DNA of 64,000 nt, from contig NZ_FNQJ01000002.1 of NCBI RefSeq assembly GCF_900107605.1, forward strand, positions 248,001-312,000, written 5' to 3'. Below, one piece after another: positions 56,699 through 64,000 of this stretch. The stretch is from Acidovorax soli. Its GTDB lineage: Bacteria; Pseudomonadota; Gammaproteobacteria; Burkholderiales; Burkholderiaceae_C. Position numbers and translations under genes: made by a program. The notes below the pieces were generated by a model, which was given only the letters and a program-made list of their open reading frames with translations, was not told the DNA's origin and ran no database searches. Each line of letters begins with the position of its first letter. Position 1 is the first letter of the stretch.

Positions 56699-57931
56699 AT
56701 GCCCGCTTTTTCTTTTGAAGCCCTGGACGCCCAGGGCCAGACCCGCAAGGGCCTGATGGAAGCCGACACGGCCAAGTCGGCCCGTAGCCTGCTGCGGGCC
56801 CAGGCGCTGGTGCCCCTGAGCGTGGAGCCCGTGCAGACCGGCCAGTCGCGCGATGGCGCCCCCGCCGGCCTGGGGCAGCGCCTTTTCACGCGGCCGGTGC
56901 TGGGCGCCTCCGCCCTGGCCATCTGGACCCGCCAGCTGGCGGGGCTGGTGGCCTCGGGCCTGCCGCTGGAGCGCGCCCTTTCCGCCCTGTCGGAGGAAGC
57001 CGACGACGAGCGCCAGCGCCATCTGGTGGCGGCCTTGCGCTCCGAGGTGAACGCCGGTGCCCCCTTTGCCCGCGCGCTGGCCCAGCATCCGCGCGAGTTT
57101 TCCGACATCTACTGCGCCGTGATCGGCGCGGGCGAGCACAGCGGCAACCTCGGCCTGGTGCTGGAGCGCCTGGCCGACGACCTCGAAGAGCGCCAGGCCC
57201 TGCAGGCCAAGCTGATGGGCGCGGCGCTGTACCCAGCCATCGTCACCCTGATCGCCATCGCGATCGTGCTGTTCCTGGTGAGCTACGTGGTGCCGCAGGT
57301 GGCCAGTGTGTTCGCCGGCACCAAGCGCGCCCTGCCCTTTCTCACCGTGGCCATGCTGGCCGTGAGCGCCGCGGTGCGCAGCTATGGCTGGCTGATGCTG
57401 ATTGCTGTCGTTTTGATAGCTATAGGTGCACGCTGGGCCTTGGCAATCGAGCATTTTCGTCAAAAGTTTGATGCCGCCTGGCTGAACCTGCCCCTGGTGG
57501 GCAAGCTGGCGCGCGGCTACAACGCGGCGCGCTTTGCCAGCACGCTGGCCATGCTGGCCAGCGCCGGCGTGCCCATCCTCAAGGCCCTGCAGGCCGCCGC
57601 CGAAACCCTGAACAACCGCGCACTGCGCGCCGATGCGCTCGATGCGCTGGTGCTGGTGCGCGAGGGCGCCCCGCTGGCCTCGGCGCTGGCGCAGAAAAAA
57701 CGCTTCCCCGGCCTGCTGGCCATGTTTGCGCGCCTGGGCGAGCAGACCGGCCAGCTGCCGGTGATGCTGCAGCGCGCCGCCACCCAGCTGTCCAACGACG
57801 TGCAGCGCCGCGCCATGCAGCTGGCCACCATCCTGGAGCCGCTGCTCATCGTGGCCATGGGCCTGATCGTGATGCTGATCGTGCTGGCAGTGCTGCTGCC
57901 CATCATCCAGCTCAACCAGTTCGTGAAATGA
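56699..57931 (+). CDS. gspF: Type II secretion inner-membrane protein GspF
   Basis: A 410-residue polytopic protein of the type II secretion platform. The N-terminus FSFEALDAQGQTRKGLMEAD and ALVPLSVEPV are typical of GspF as opposed to pilus PilC. Two GspF domains repeat (WTRQLAGLVASGLPLERALS and FASTLAMLASAGVPILKALQ), with membrane segments near 220, 270 and the C-terminus (LIVAMGLIVMLIVLAVLLPI). GspE and other gsp genes are not adjacent, so this copy is isolated in the window. VVLIAIGARWALAIEHFRQK is encoded by TTTGATAGCTATAGGTGCAC and following bases, resembling the AGCT-type repeat. Confidence 0.9.
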   Translation: MPAFSFEALDAQGQTRKGLMEADTAKSARSLLRAQALVPLSVEPVQTGQSRDGAPAGLGQRLFTRPVLGASALAIWTRQLAGLVASGLPLERALSALSEEADDERQRHLVAALRSEVNAGAPFARALAQHPREFSDIYCAVIGAGEHSGNLGLVLERLADDLEERQALQAKLMGAALYPAIVTLIAIAIVLFLVSYVVPQVASVFAGTKRALPFLTVAMLAVSAAVRSYGWLMLIAVVLIAIGARWALAIEHFRQKFDAAWLNLPLVGKLARGYNAARFASTLAMLASAGVPILKALQAAAETLNNRALRADALDALVLVREGAPLASALAQKKRFPGLLAMFARLGEQTGQLPVMLQRAATQLSNDVQRRAMQLATILEPLLIVAMGLIVMLIVLAVLLPIIQLNQFVK

Positions 57932-57933
57932 AG

Positions 57934-58080
57934 TGCACCCCCCTGAGGCGCTACGCGCCTTCACCCCCTCTCTCGCCTCGCTGCGCGATGCGGGAGGGGG
58001 GACGCCGCCAGCGCGACGGGGCGGCCCTTGCGCGGCGGCCCTGGCTTGTGGCGCGCCTGTTTCAACGGCTGCGAGTGGTG
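57934..58080. repeat. Structured intergenic element after gspF
   Basis: A GC-rich stretch with hairpins: AGGCGC-TAC-GCGCCT near the start and CCCCCTC...GAGGGGG flanking a CGCTGCGCG core. It looks like another dispersed non-coding element of this genome, but I cannot confirm other copies. Confidence 0.4.
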
Positions 58081-58106
58081 GAATGGATGGCTTTCAAGGA
58101 GGATCC

Positions 58107-59024
58107 ATGGCGGTGACCCTGGACGACAAGCTGGTGGTGGCGATCTCGTCACGCGCACTGTTCGATTTTGAAGAAGAAAACCGCATCTTCGACCCCGAGC
58201 ACCCCCAAGGCTACATGCAGCTGCAGCTCGACCGGCTGGATGAGCCGGCGCGGCCCGGCGTGGCGTTTTCGCTGGTCAAGAAGCTGCTCGCCTTCAACGA
58301 GCCCGCGCAGCAGCGGGTGGAGGTGGTGGTGCTGTCGCGCAACGACCCGGTCAGTGGCATGCGCGTGTTCCGCTCGGCCAAGGCCCACGGGTTGGCGTCG
58401 GTGCAGCGCGGGGTCTTCACGCAGGGGGCGGCGCCGTTTCGCTACCTGCGGCCCCTGGGCGCGCACCTTTTTCTCTCGGCGAACGCGGCCGACGTGAACG
58501 AGGCCCTGGCCATGGGCTTCCCGGCGGCGCAGGTGGCCACGCAGTCGGCCCAGGCCAGCGCGGCCCACCCGCACGAAGTGCGCATCGCCTTTGACGGCGA
58601 CGCCGTGCTGTTTTCGGACGAGGCCGAGCGGGTGTTCCAGGCCTCCGGGCTCGACGCCTTCCAGGCCCACGAGGTCGAAAAGGCCCTGCTGCCCCTGCCC
58701 CCCGGGCCCTTCAAACCTTTTTTGTCGGCCCTGCACCGCCTGCAGCAAAGCGGCGCACCGTCCATGCGCATCCGCACCGCCCTGGTCACGGCGCGCGGCG
58801 CGCCCGCGCACGAACGGGCCATCCAGACGCTGATGAGCTGGCAGATCGCGGTCGATGAAGCCATGTTTCTGGGCGGCATGCCCAAGGGCGAGTTCCTGCG
58901 CGAGTTCGAACCCGACTTTTTCTTTGACGACCAGACCGGCCATGTCACCTCCGCGGCCCGCCATGTGCCTGCAGGCCATGTGAGCAGCGGCATCACCAAC
59001 CAGGGCACCCTGCCGGCCGGATAA
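58107..59024 (+). CDS. Cytosolic 5'-nucleotidase (PF06189 type)
   Basis: A 305-residue protein of the 5-nucleotidase family related to eukaryotic cN-I. AISSRALFDFEEENRIFD, GVAFSLVKKLLAFNE, VVVLSRNDPVSGMRVFRSAK and FDGDAVLFSDEAERVF, the last with HAD-like acidic residues, are visible. It would remove phosphate from nucleoside monophosphates. A strong AAGGAGG lies four bases upstream of the ATG. Confidence 0.86.
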   Translation: MAVTLDDKLVVAISSRALFDFEEENRIFDPEHPQGYMQLQLDRLDEPARPGVAFSLVKKLLAFNEPAQQRVEVVVLSRNDPVSGMRVFRSAKAHGLASVQRGVFTQGAAPFRYLRPLGAHLFLSANAADVNEALAMGFPAAQVATQSAQASAAHPHEVRIAFDGDAVLFSDEAERVFQASGLDAFQAHEVEKALLPLPPGPFKPFLSALHRLQQSGAPSMRIRTALVTARGAPAHERAIQTLMSWQIAVDEAMFLGGMPKGEFLREFEPDFFFDDQTGHVTSAARHVPAGHVSSGITNQGTLPAG

Positions 59025-59176
59025 GCATGCCGGCATGCATGGCATCTGCATGCAACCAGGACGCCCTGCCAAAGAGTGCAACACCCGGTGAAAGCCTGCG
59101 CCCGCAGCGTTGCAAATGGGCTTTGCGGCCGCAGATATGCCAACATCGCCCCTGTTCGACCCGAGGAGTTTTGCGC

Positions 59177-59545
59177 ATGAAAATCCCACTGGCCCTGCTG
59201 GCCGCCCTGGGCTGCAGCCTGGCACTCGCCAACCCGCCGGAGGCGGCCGTGCCCGCGCAGGCGGCTGCCAGCGCCCCGGCCAAGGCCCCGCTGTCCAAGG
59301 GCGAGATCAAGGCCATGCAGGAATTCAAGATGCTCGACTTCAACGGCGACGGCAAGCTCAGCCGCAGCGAAGTGGTGCTTTTTCCCCGCCTGGCCGCCGC
59401 TTTTGACGATGCCGACACCGACCACGACAACTTCGTTTCGTACGCCGAAGTGCAGGTTTTTGCCGCCAAACACCGCGCCGAACGCGAGCGCAAGCGGGCC
59501 GCACAGGCAGAGGTGGCATCGGGCACCCCTCCCGTCAAACCATGA
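59177..59545 (+). CDS. Exported EF-hand protein
   Basis: A 122-residue protein with a signal peptide (KIPLALLAALGCSLALANPP) and two EF-hand-like loops: DFNGDGKLSRSE (complete) and DADTDHDNFVSYAE (slightly off consensus). The Ala/Pro-rich segment 25-42 and the basic C-terminus are unstructured. It probably binds Ca2+ in the periplasm; the partner is unknown. CGAGGAG lies eight bases before the ATG. Confidence 0.83.
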   Translation: MKIPLALLAALGCSLALANPPEAAVPAQAAASAPAKAPLSKGEIKAMQEFKMLDFNGDGKLSRSEVVLFPRLAAAFDDADTDHDNFVSYAEVQVFAAKHRAERERKRAAQAEVASGTPPVKP

Positions 59546-59606
59546 GGGAACGGGGTGGCCATGCATCTCACATTTGCTGCCACCCCCGCCCGCTTGCGCC
59601 GGCCTT

Positions 59607-60086
59607 TTACAGAAAGCGCTCCAGCAAACGCCGGGACTGCCGGTCCAGCACCGTGGTGTCGGGCACCCGAAACTGCATGCCGTCGCCCGCGGCAATCAGC
59701 AGGCGCGTGCGCCCGCCCAGGCGGCGGATGTCTTCTTCGGCCTTCAGCATGAACTGGGCCGGGCCCTTGTCGGTCTCGACGGTCCAGGTGCTGGGCGTGG
59801 AGAAACTCGAAACAGAAACGATCTGGTGGATAGTGGGCACAAACTCCCGCACGGCCAGTTCTTCATCGACCAGGTGGCGTGCCGCCTCGGGCAGCTGATC
59901 GAGCCGGTCCAGCCAGACCAGTTCATGGCCATCCGGGCCAACGAGCGAAAGGCCTTCGGACGGCGCCGCGATCGGAAACGCGCGCACGGGCGTCACGCCC
60001 TCGTGGAGGGTGCCGTCCGGCTGGGTCAGGACCAGGCGGCCATGGGAATTGCGGTGCAGTTGCAGCGGAACAATGGATGTCGTCAT
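59607..60086 (-). CDS. DUF1854 protein of the cyanophycin locus
   Basis: A 159-residue soluble protein. DUF1854 members recur beside cyanophycin synthetase genes, and this one fits that context. Visible blocks are LQLHRNSHGRLVLTQPDG, LVWLDRLDQLPEAARHLVDE, REFVPTIHQIVSVSSFSTPS and the C-terminus VPDTTVLDRQSRRLLERFL. The biochemical role is unknown. It is the second gene after the zinc-ribbon ABC transporter, 18 bp downstream. Confidence 0.87.
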   Translation of the reverse strand: MTTSIVPLQLHRNSHGRLVLTQPDGTLHEGVTPVRAFPIAAPSEGLSLVGPDGHELVWLDRLDQLPEAARHLVDEELAVREFVPTIHQIVSVSSFSTPSTWTVETDKGPAQFMLKAEEDIRRLGGRTRLLIAAGDGMQFRVPDTTVLDRQSRRLLERFL

Positions 60087-60104
60087 GGTCAGCTTCCGGC
60101 CGGT

Positions 60105-62417
60105 TCAAGAATTGCCGGCGGGGTGCGCCGGGTGCAGCAGGCCGCTGTCGATGATGACGCCAGCGGCCTGGGCGTCTTCTTCGGCGCGGCGGGCCTGGGC
60201 TTCGTACAGGCGCCAGTAGGCGCCCTGCTTTTCCATGAGTTCATCGTGCGGCCCGACCTCGACCACCTCGCCGCGGTCCATGACCACCAGGCGGTCGGCC
60301 TTGCGCAGGGTGGACAGGCGGTGGGCAATGGCAATGGTGGTACGGCCCTGCACCAGGTTGTCGAGCGCCTTCTGGATTTCCTTTTCCGTCTCGGTATCGA
60401 CGGCCGAGGTGGCTTCGTCCAGGATCAGGATGCGCGGGTCGATCAGCAGCGCGCGGGCAATGCTGATGCGCTGGCGCTCGCCGCCCGACAGGCCCTGGCC
60501 GCGCTCGCCCACCAGCGAGTCGTAGCCATGCGGCAGGCGCAGGATGAACTCGTGCGCATGGGCGGCGCGGGCGGCCGCCACGATCTCCGCGCGCGAGGCA
60601 TCGGGCTTGCCATAGGCAATGTTCTCGGCAATCGTGCCGAAAAACAGGAAGGGCTCCTGCAGCACCAGGCCGATGTGGCGGCGGTAATCGGCCACGGCGA
60701 AGCGGCGGATATCCACCCCATCGACCTGGATGGAGCCATCGCTCACGTCATAGAAGCGGTTGATCAGGTTCACCAGCGTGCTCTTGCCCGAGCCGCTGTG
60801 CCCCACCAGCCCGATCATCTCGCCGGGGCGGATGTCCAGATCCAGGTGCTTGATGACGGCGCGGCTGCCGTAGCGAAAGCCCACGTTGCGCATCTGGATG
60901 GCGCCTTCGACGCGGGCCAGTTTCACCGGCTGGACGGGGTCGGGCACATTGCTGACATGGTCCAGGATGTCAAAGATGCGCTTGGCACCCGCAGCGGCCT
61001 TCTGTGTGACCGAGACAATGCGGCTCATGGAATCGAGCCGCCCATAAAAGCGCCCGATGTAGGCGATGAAGGCCGTGAGCACACCCACGGTGATCTGGTT
61101 GCGCGACACCAGCCAGATGCCGAACGCCCAGACCACCAGCAGGCCGATTTCGGTGAGCAGCGACACCGTGGGCGTGAACAGGCTCCAGGTTTTGTTGAGC
61201 TTGTCGTTCACTTCCAGGTTGTGCTGGTTGGCGTCGCGAAACCGCTGGGCTTCGCGCTTTTCCTGGGCAAAGGCCTTCACCACGCGGATGCCGGGAATGG
61301 TGTCGGCCAGCACGTTGGTCACCTCGCTCCACACACGGTCGATTTTTTCGAAACCCGTGCGCAGGCGGTCGCGTACGGTGTGGATCATCCAGCCGATGAA
61401 GGGCAGCGGCACCAGCGTGACCAGCGCCAGCCAGGGGTTGATGGAAAACAGGATGGCCGCCGTCATGCAGATCATCAGCACATCGGTGATGAAATCGAGC
61501 GCGTGCAGCGACAGGAAGACGTTGATGCGGTCGGTTTCGGAGCCAATGCGCGCCATCAGGTCGCCCGTGCGCTTGCCGCCAAAGTAGTCGAGCGACAGGC
61601 GCAAGAGGTGCTCGTAGGTGGTGGTGCGCAGGTCGGCGCCGATGCGCTCGGACACCAGCGCCAGGATGTAGGTGCGCGCCCACGACAGCCCCCAGGCGGC
61701 CAGGGCCGACAGCAGCAGGCCGCCCAGGTAGAGCAGCACCAGGCCGGGCTCGATCTGCTGGCCGTTCTGGAACGGGATCAGGATGTCGTCCATCAGCGGG
61801 ATGGTGAGGTAGGGCGGCACCAGCGTGGCCGCCGTGGAAGCCAGCGTGAGCGCAAAACCCGTCGCCAGCTGCTTGCGGTAGGGCCGCGCGAAGCGCCACA
61901 GCCGCAGCAGCACCCAGGTGGAAGTCTGCGGGGGCTGGGCGCGCGCGCAGGCCGGGCATTCTTCGGTATCGGGAGGCAGCGGGGTGTGGCACTGCGGACA
62001 GGTGGGCTCATCGGCCTCGTCCTGCGCCGCACCCGAAGCCAGGCTGCGGGCCGTCGCCTGCTCGAAGCGCTGCACCAGGCGCAGGGCCTGAGGATGGTGC
62101 ACCAGGGTAAAGCGCCAGAGGGCCAGCCGCGCATCCGGGGCCTGCAGCTCCAGCGTGCCGACCCCGCCGTGGTCCTGCATGCGCAGCGCCAGGCCGCTCG
62201 ACAGCGGCCAGGCACGCCAGGCGGCAGTGCCGGGGTCGCAGGCCAGAATGCGCTCCGAAGTCACCACCACCCAGCCGGCGGCAAAGCGCAATTCGACACT
62301 CAGGTCAACCTGTAACGCGGCCAGCACGTTCTCTTGGGGAGCGAGCATGGCCCGCAAATCGGCCCCCTGGGGGCCAGAAAAGACACCGGAGGCGTCCACA
62401 GAATGGTGATGTTGCAT
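60105..62417 (-). CDS. Cyanophycin-associated ABC exporter with zinc ribbon
   Basis: A 770-residue half-transporter fused to an unusual N-terminal region. Residues 1-135 form a soluble domain (ALQVDLSVELRFAAGWVVVT). A zinc ribbon follows (CPQC at 140-143, CPAC at 154-157), then a type IV exporter membrane domain (about 185-465) and an ATPase domain with Walker A 539-547 (GHSGSGKST), signature LSGGERQR (643-650) and Walker B LILDEATSAVD. Both catalytic Glu and H-loop are intact. It is divergent from cphA across a 190-bp gap. The cargo may be dipeptide or polymer-related; this is inference from the locus. Confidence 0.88.
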   Translation of the reverse strand: MQHHHSVDASGVFSGPQGADLRAMLAPQENVLAALQVDLSVELRFAAGWVVVTSERILACDPGTAAWRAWPLSSGLALRMQDHGGVGTLELQAPDARLALWRFTLVHHPQALRLVQRFEQATARSLASGAAQDEADEPTCPQCHTPLPPDTEECPACARAQPPQTSTWVLLRLWRFARPYRKQLATGFALTLASTAATLVPPYLTIPLMDDILIPFQNGQQIEPGLVLLYLGGLLLSALAAWGLSWARTYILALVSERIGADLRTTTYEHLLRLSLDYFGGKRTGDLMARIGSETDRINVFLSLHALDFITDVLMICMTAAILFSINPWLALVTLVPLPFIGWMIHTVRDRLRTGFEKIDRVWSEVTNVLADTIPGIRVVKAFAQEKREAQRFRDANQHNLEVNDKLNKTWSLFTPTVSLLTEIGLLVVWAFGIWLVSRNQITVGVLTAFIAYIGRFYGRLDSMSRIVSVTQKAAAGAKRIFDILDHVSNVPDPVQPVKLARVEGAIQMRNVGFRYGSRAVIKHLDLDIRPGEMIGLVGHSGSGKSTLVNLINRFYDVSDGSIQVDGVDIRRFAVADYRRHIGLVLQEPFLFFGTIAENIAYGKPDASRAEIVAAARAAHAHEFILRLPHGYDSLVGERGQGLSGGERQRISIARALLIDPRILILDEATSAVDTETEKEIQKALDNLVQGRTTIAIAHRLSTLRKADRLVVMDRGEVVEVGPHDELMEKQGAYWRLYEAQARRAEEDAQAAGVIIDSGLLHPAHPAGNS

Positions 62418-62607
62418 AGGTTTGGGTTCTCTGCAGTCGGCGACACACAGCCACAAGCGTTGCAGGAGCTGGAATTTTGACCGAAACCCGGCGTGCCAGC
62501 GCAAACTGCACCGCCTCCTCCCCTTGATCGGCAAAACGGGCGTCCAACCGGGCGCACAATTGCATTCCCTGTCCGGCCCGCCCGGTGCCCCTGAACCGCT
62601 CCGAAAC

Positions 62608-64000
62608 ATGGCAAAAATCGACGATATCCAACTCCTGCGCATCAACTACCTGCGCGGCCCCAACATCTGGACCTACCGGCCGGCACTGGAGGTCTGGCTG
62701 GACCTGGGTGTACTGGAAGACCACCCCTCCAACACCCTCCCCGGGCTCAATGACCGCCTCACGGCCTGGTTGCCCGCGCTGGAGGAGCACCACTGCGGCG
62801 TGGGCGAGCGCGGCGGTTTCCTGCAACGCCTGCAGGAGGGCACCTGGTGCGGCCATGTGCTGGAGCATGTGGTCATCGAGCTGCTCAACCTGTCGGGCAT
62901 GCCCACGGGTTTCGGCCAGACCCGCAGCACGTCGGTGCGCGGTGTCTACCGCATGGTGTTCCGGGCCCGCGACGAACAGGTGGCCCGCGTGGCGCTGGCC
63001 CAGGGGCACCGCCTGCTGATGGCCGCCATCAACGATGAACCCTTTGACGTACGGGCCGCCGTGGCGCGGCTGCGCACCGAGGTCGATGACCGCTACCTGG
63101 GCCCCAGCACGGCCTGCATCGTGACGGCAGGCACGGACCGCGGCATTCCCCACATCCGCCTGAACGACGGCAACTTGGTGCAACTGGGCTACGGCGCCCG
63201 CCAGCGGCGCATCTGGACGGCAGAGAGCGAATTCACCAGCGCCATCGCCGAAGGCATAGCCAGCGACAAGGATCTCACCAAGAGCCTGCTCAAGGCCTGC
63301 GGCGTACCCATCCCGGACGGCCAGGTGGTCAACAGCCCCGCTGAGGCCTGGGAAGCCGCCGAGGACATCGGCCTGCCCGTGGTGGTCAAGCCCTCCGACG
63401 GCAACCATGGCCGCGGCGTCACGCTGGACCTGCGCAAGCAGGAAGACATTGCGGCGGCCTACCATGTGGCCTACCCCGAGGGCAGCGACGTGATGGTCGA
63501 GCGCTTCATTCCCGGCGACGAACACCGCCTGCTGGTGGTGGGTGGCAAGCTGGTGGCGGCGGCACGCGGCGAGGTGGTCAGCATCACGGGCAATGGCCGG
63601 TCCACGGTGACCGAGCTGATCGACAGCCAGCTCAATTCCGACCCCCGCCGGGGCCACGAAGAAGAGTACCCGCTCGAAATCATCGATGTGGCGACCGACG
63701 CCAAGGTGCAGCTGGAACTCAAGCGCCAGGACCTCAGCGCTGATGCGGTGCCCGCCGCCGGACGGCAGGTGGTAATCCAGCGCAACGGCAACGTGGCCGT
63801 GGACTGCACCGACGAGGTGCACCCGGAAGTGGCCTACATCGCCCAGTTGGCCGCCAAGGTGGTGGGCCTGGACATCGCCGGCATCGACATGGTGGCGCAA
63901 GACATCTCCCGCCCCCTGCACGAACAGGGCGGCGCCATTGTGGAAGTGAACGCCGGCCCCGGCCTGCTCATGCACCTCAAGCCCGCCGTGGGCACCCCCC
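62608..64000 (+). CDS. cphA: Cyanophycin synthetase CphA, partial
   Basis: Makes the storage polymer cyanophycin (multi-L-arginyl-poly-L-aspartate) from Asp, Arg and ATP. The first 464 residues are in the window; the Mur-ligase-like C-terminal half is cut off. The N-domain begins MAKIDDIQLLRINYLRGPNI, and the ATP-grasp domain includes VVVKPSDGNHGRGVTLDL (about 257-274) and IVEVNAGPGLLMHLKP (about 443-458). There is no ribosome site before the ATG at 62608. A second cphA often follows in this order; it would lie beyond the window. Confidence 0.95.
   Translation, partial: MAKIDDIQLLRINYLRGPNIWTYRPALEVWLDLGVLEDHPSNTLPGLNDRLTAWLPALEEHHCGVGERGGFLQRLQEGTWCGHVLEHVVIELLNLSGMPTGFGQTRSTSVRGVYRMVFRARDEQVARVALAQGHRLLMAAINDEPFDVRAAVARLRTEVDDRYLGPSTACIVTAGTDRGIPHIRLNDGNLVQLGYGARQRRIWTAESEFTSAIAEGIASDKDLTKSLLKACGVPIPDGQVVNSPAEAWEAAEDIGLPVVVKPSDGNHGRGVTLDLRKQEDIAAAYHVAYPEGSDVMVERFIPGDEHRLLVVGGKLVAAARGEVVSITGNGRSTVTELIDSQLNSDPRRGHEEEYPLEIIDVATDAKVQLELKRQDLSADAVPAAGRQVVIQRNGNVAVDCTDEVHPEVAYIAQLAAKVVGLDIAGIDMVAQDISRPLHEQGGAIVEVNAGPGLLMHLKPAVGTP

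Noticed and set aside
59403..62315. A 970-codon plus-strand frame across DUF1854 and the ABC exporter
   Set aside because: Composition (Gln/His/Arg/Gly) is that of an antisense frame. The minus strand encodes intact Walker motifs and DUF1854.

Overview
The window is ordinary, high-G+C chromosomal DNA of a betaproteobacterium, most likely a Comamonadaceae member close to Acidovorax. This rests on gene order and repeat content read by eye, not on a database search. The gene order ffh - ccsA-like - pilS - pilR - ampD - nrdA - nrdB - histone-H1-like - PfkB kinase - DUF3426 - prmA - accC - accB - tlpA - mpl is typical of Burkholderiales. Short palindromic repeats with an AGCGCTT...AAGCGCT core, which I associate with Comamonadaceae, lie between and inside genes. 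Coding density is about 95 percent. I see no prophage, insertion sequence, CRISPR array or rRNA, and only one tRNA.

Layout. 0-4 kb: an ABC/FtsX permease/HlyD export operon (minus strand) with an FNR-type box upstream. 4-12 kb: rarD, an mgtC family gene, ychF, a MOSC protein divergent from a UbiH-type hydroxylase, dsbC and an M61 peptidase. 12-17.5 kb: enoyl-CoA hydratase, tRNA-Met, a small secreted protein, miaB, ffh and a cytochrome c assembly-like gene. 17.5-26 kb: pilS-pilR-ampD, then nrdA-nrdB behind two NrdR boxes. 26-34 kb: a lysine/alanine-repeat histone-like protein, PfkB kinase, DUF3426, prmA, accC and accB (separated by an odd tandem repeat), a TlpA-type thioredoxin and a hypothetical. 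34-42 kb: mpl, aroG with an aromatic leader peptide, tldD, DUF1508, rodA and a YqiA-type esterase. 42-48 kb: a PglL/Wzy-type ligase, an ECF sigma - ferritin-like - cytochrome c - dihaem cytochrome operon, and a phosphoesterase. 48-59.5 kb: RNase II family, TonB-like protein, aroE, mtgA, RNase H-like, DUF3297, ruvC, a CZB-domain protein, a luciferase-like oxidoreductase, gspF, a 5'-nucleotidase and an EF-hand protein. 59.5-64 kb: a cyanophycin locus (DUF1854, a zinc-ribbon ABC exporter, and divergent cphA running off the end).

Functional themes. Peptidoglycan synthesis and recycling is spread over ampD, mpl, rodA and mtgA. Aromatic biosynthesis has aroG and aroE. Type IV pilus regulation (pilSR) and a possible pilin glycan ligase share the window, as do deoxynucleotide synthesis (nrdAB) and fatty-acid initiation (accBC).

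The most notable observations are regulatory or structural. (1) An 18-residue leader peptide with Phe-Tyr-Phe-Trp-Phe-Trp and a terminator sits before the DAHP synthase gene, a textbook-shaped attenuator. (2) Two 109-bp tandem units between accB and accC each re-encode the AccC N-terminus and form 38-codon mini-genes whose stop overlaps the next start. (3) A similar start-codon-duplicating repeat precedes the TonB-like gene, and a short overlapping upstream ORF precedes ruvC. (4) Palindromic repeats appear to have become part of coding sequences. (5) A self-contained ECF sigma/ferritin-like/cytochrome operon has a plausible autoregulated promoter.
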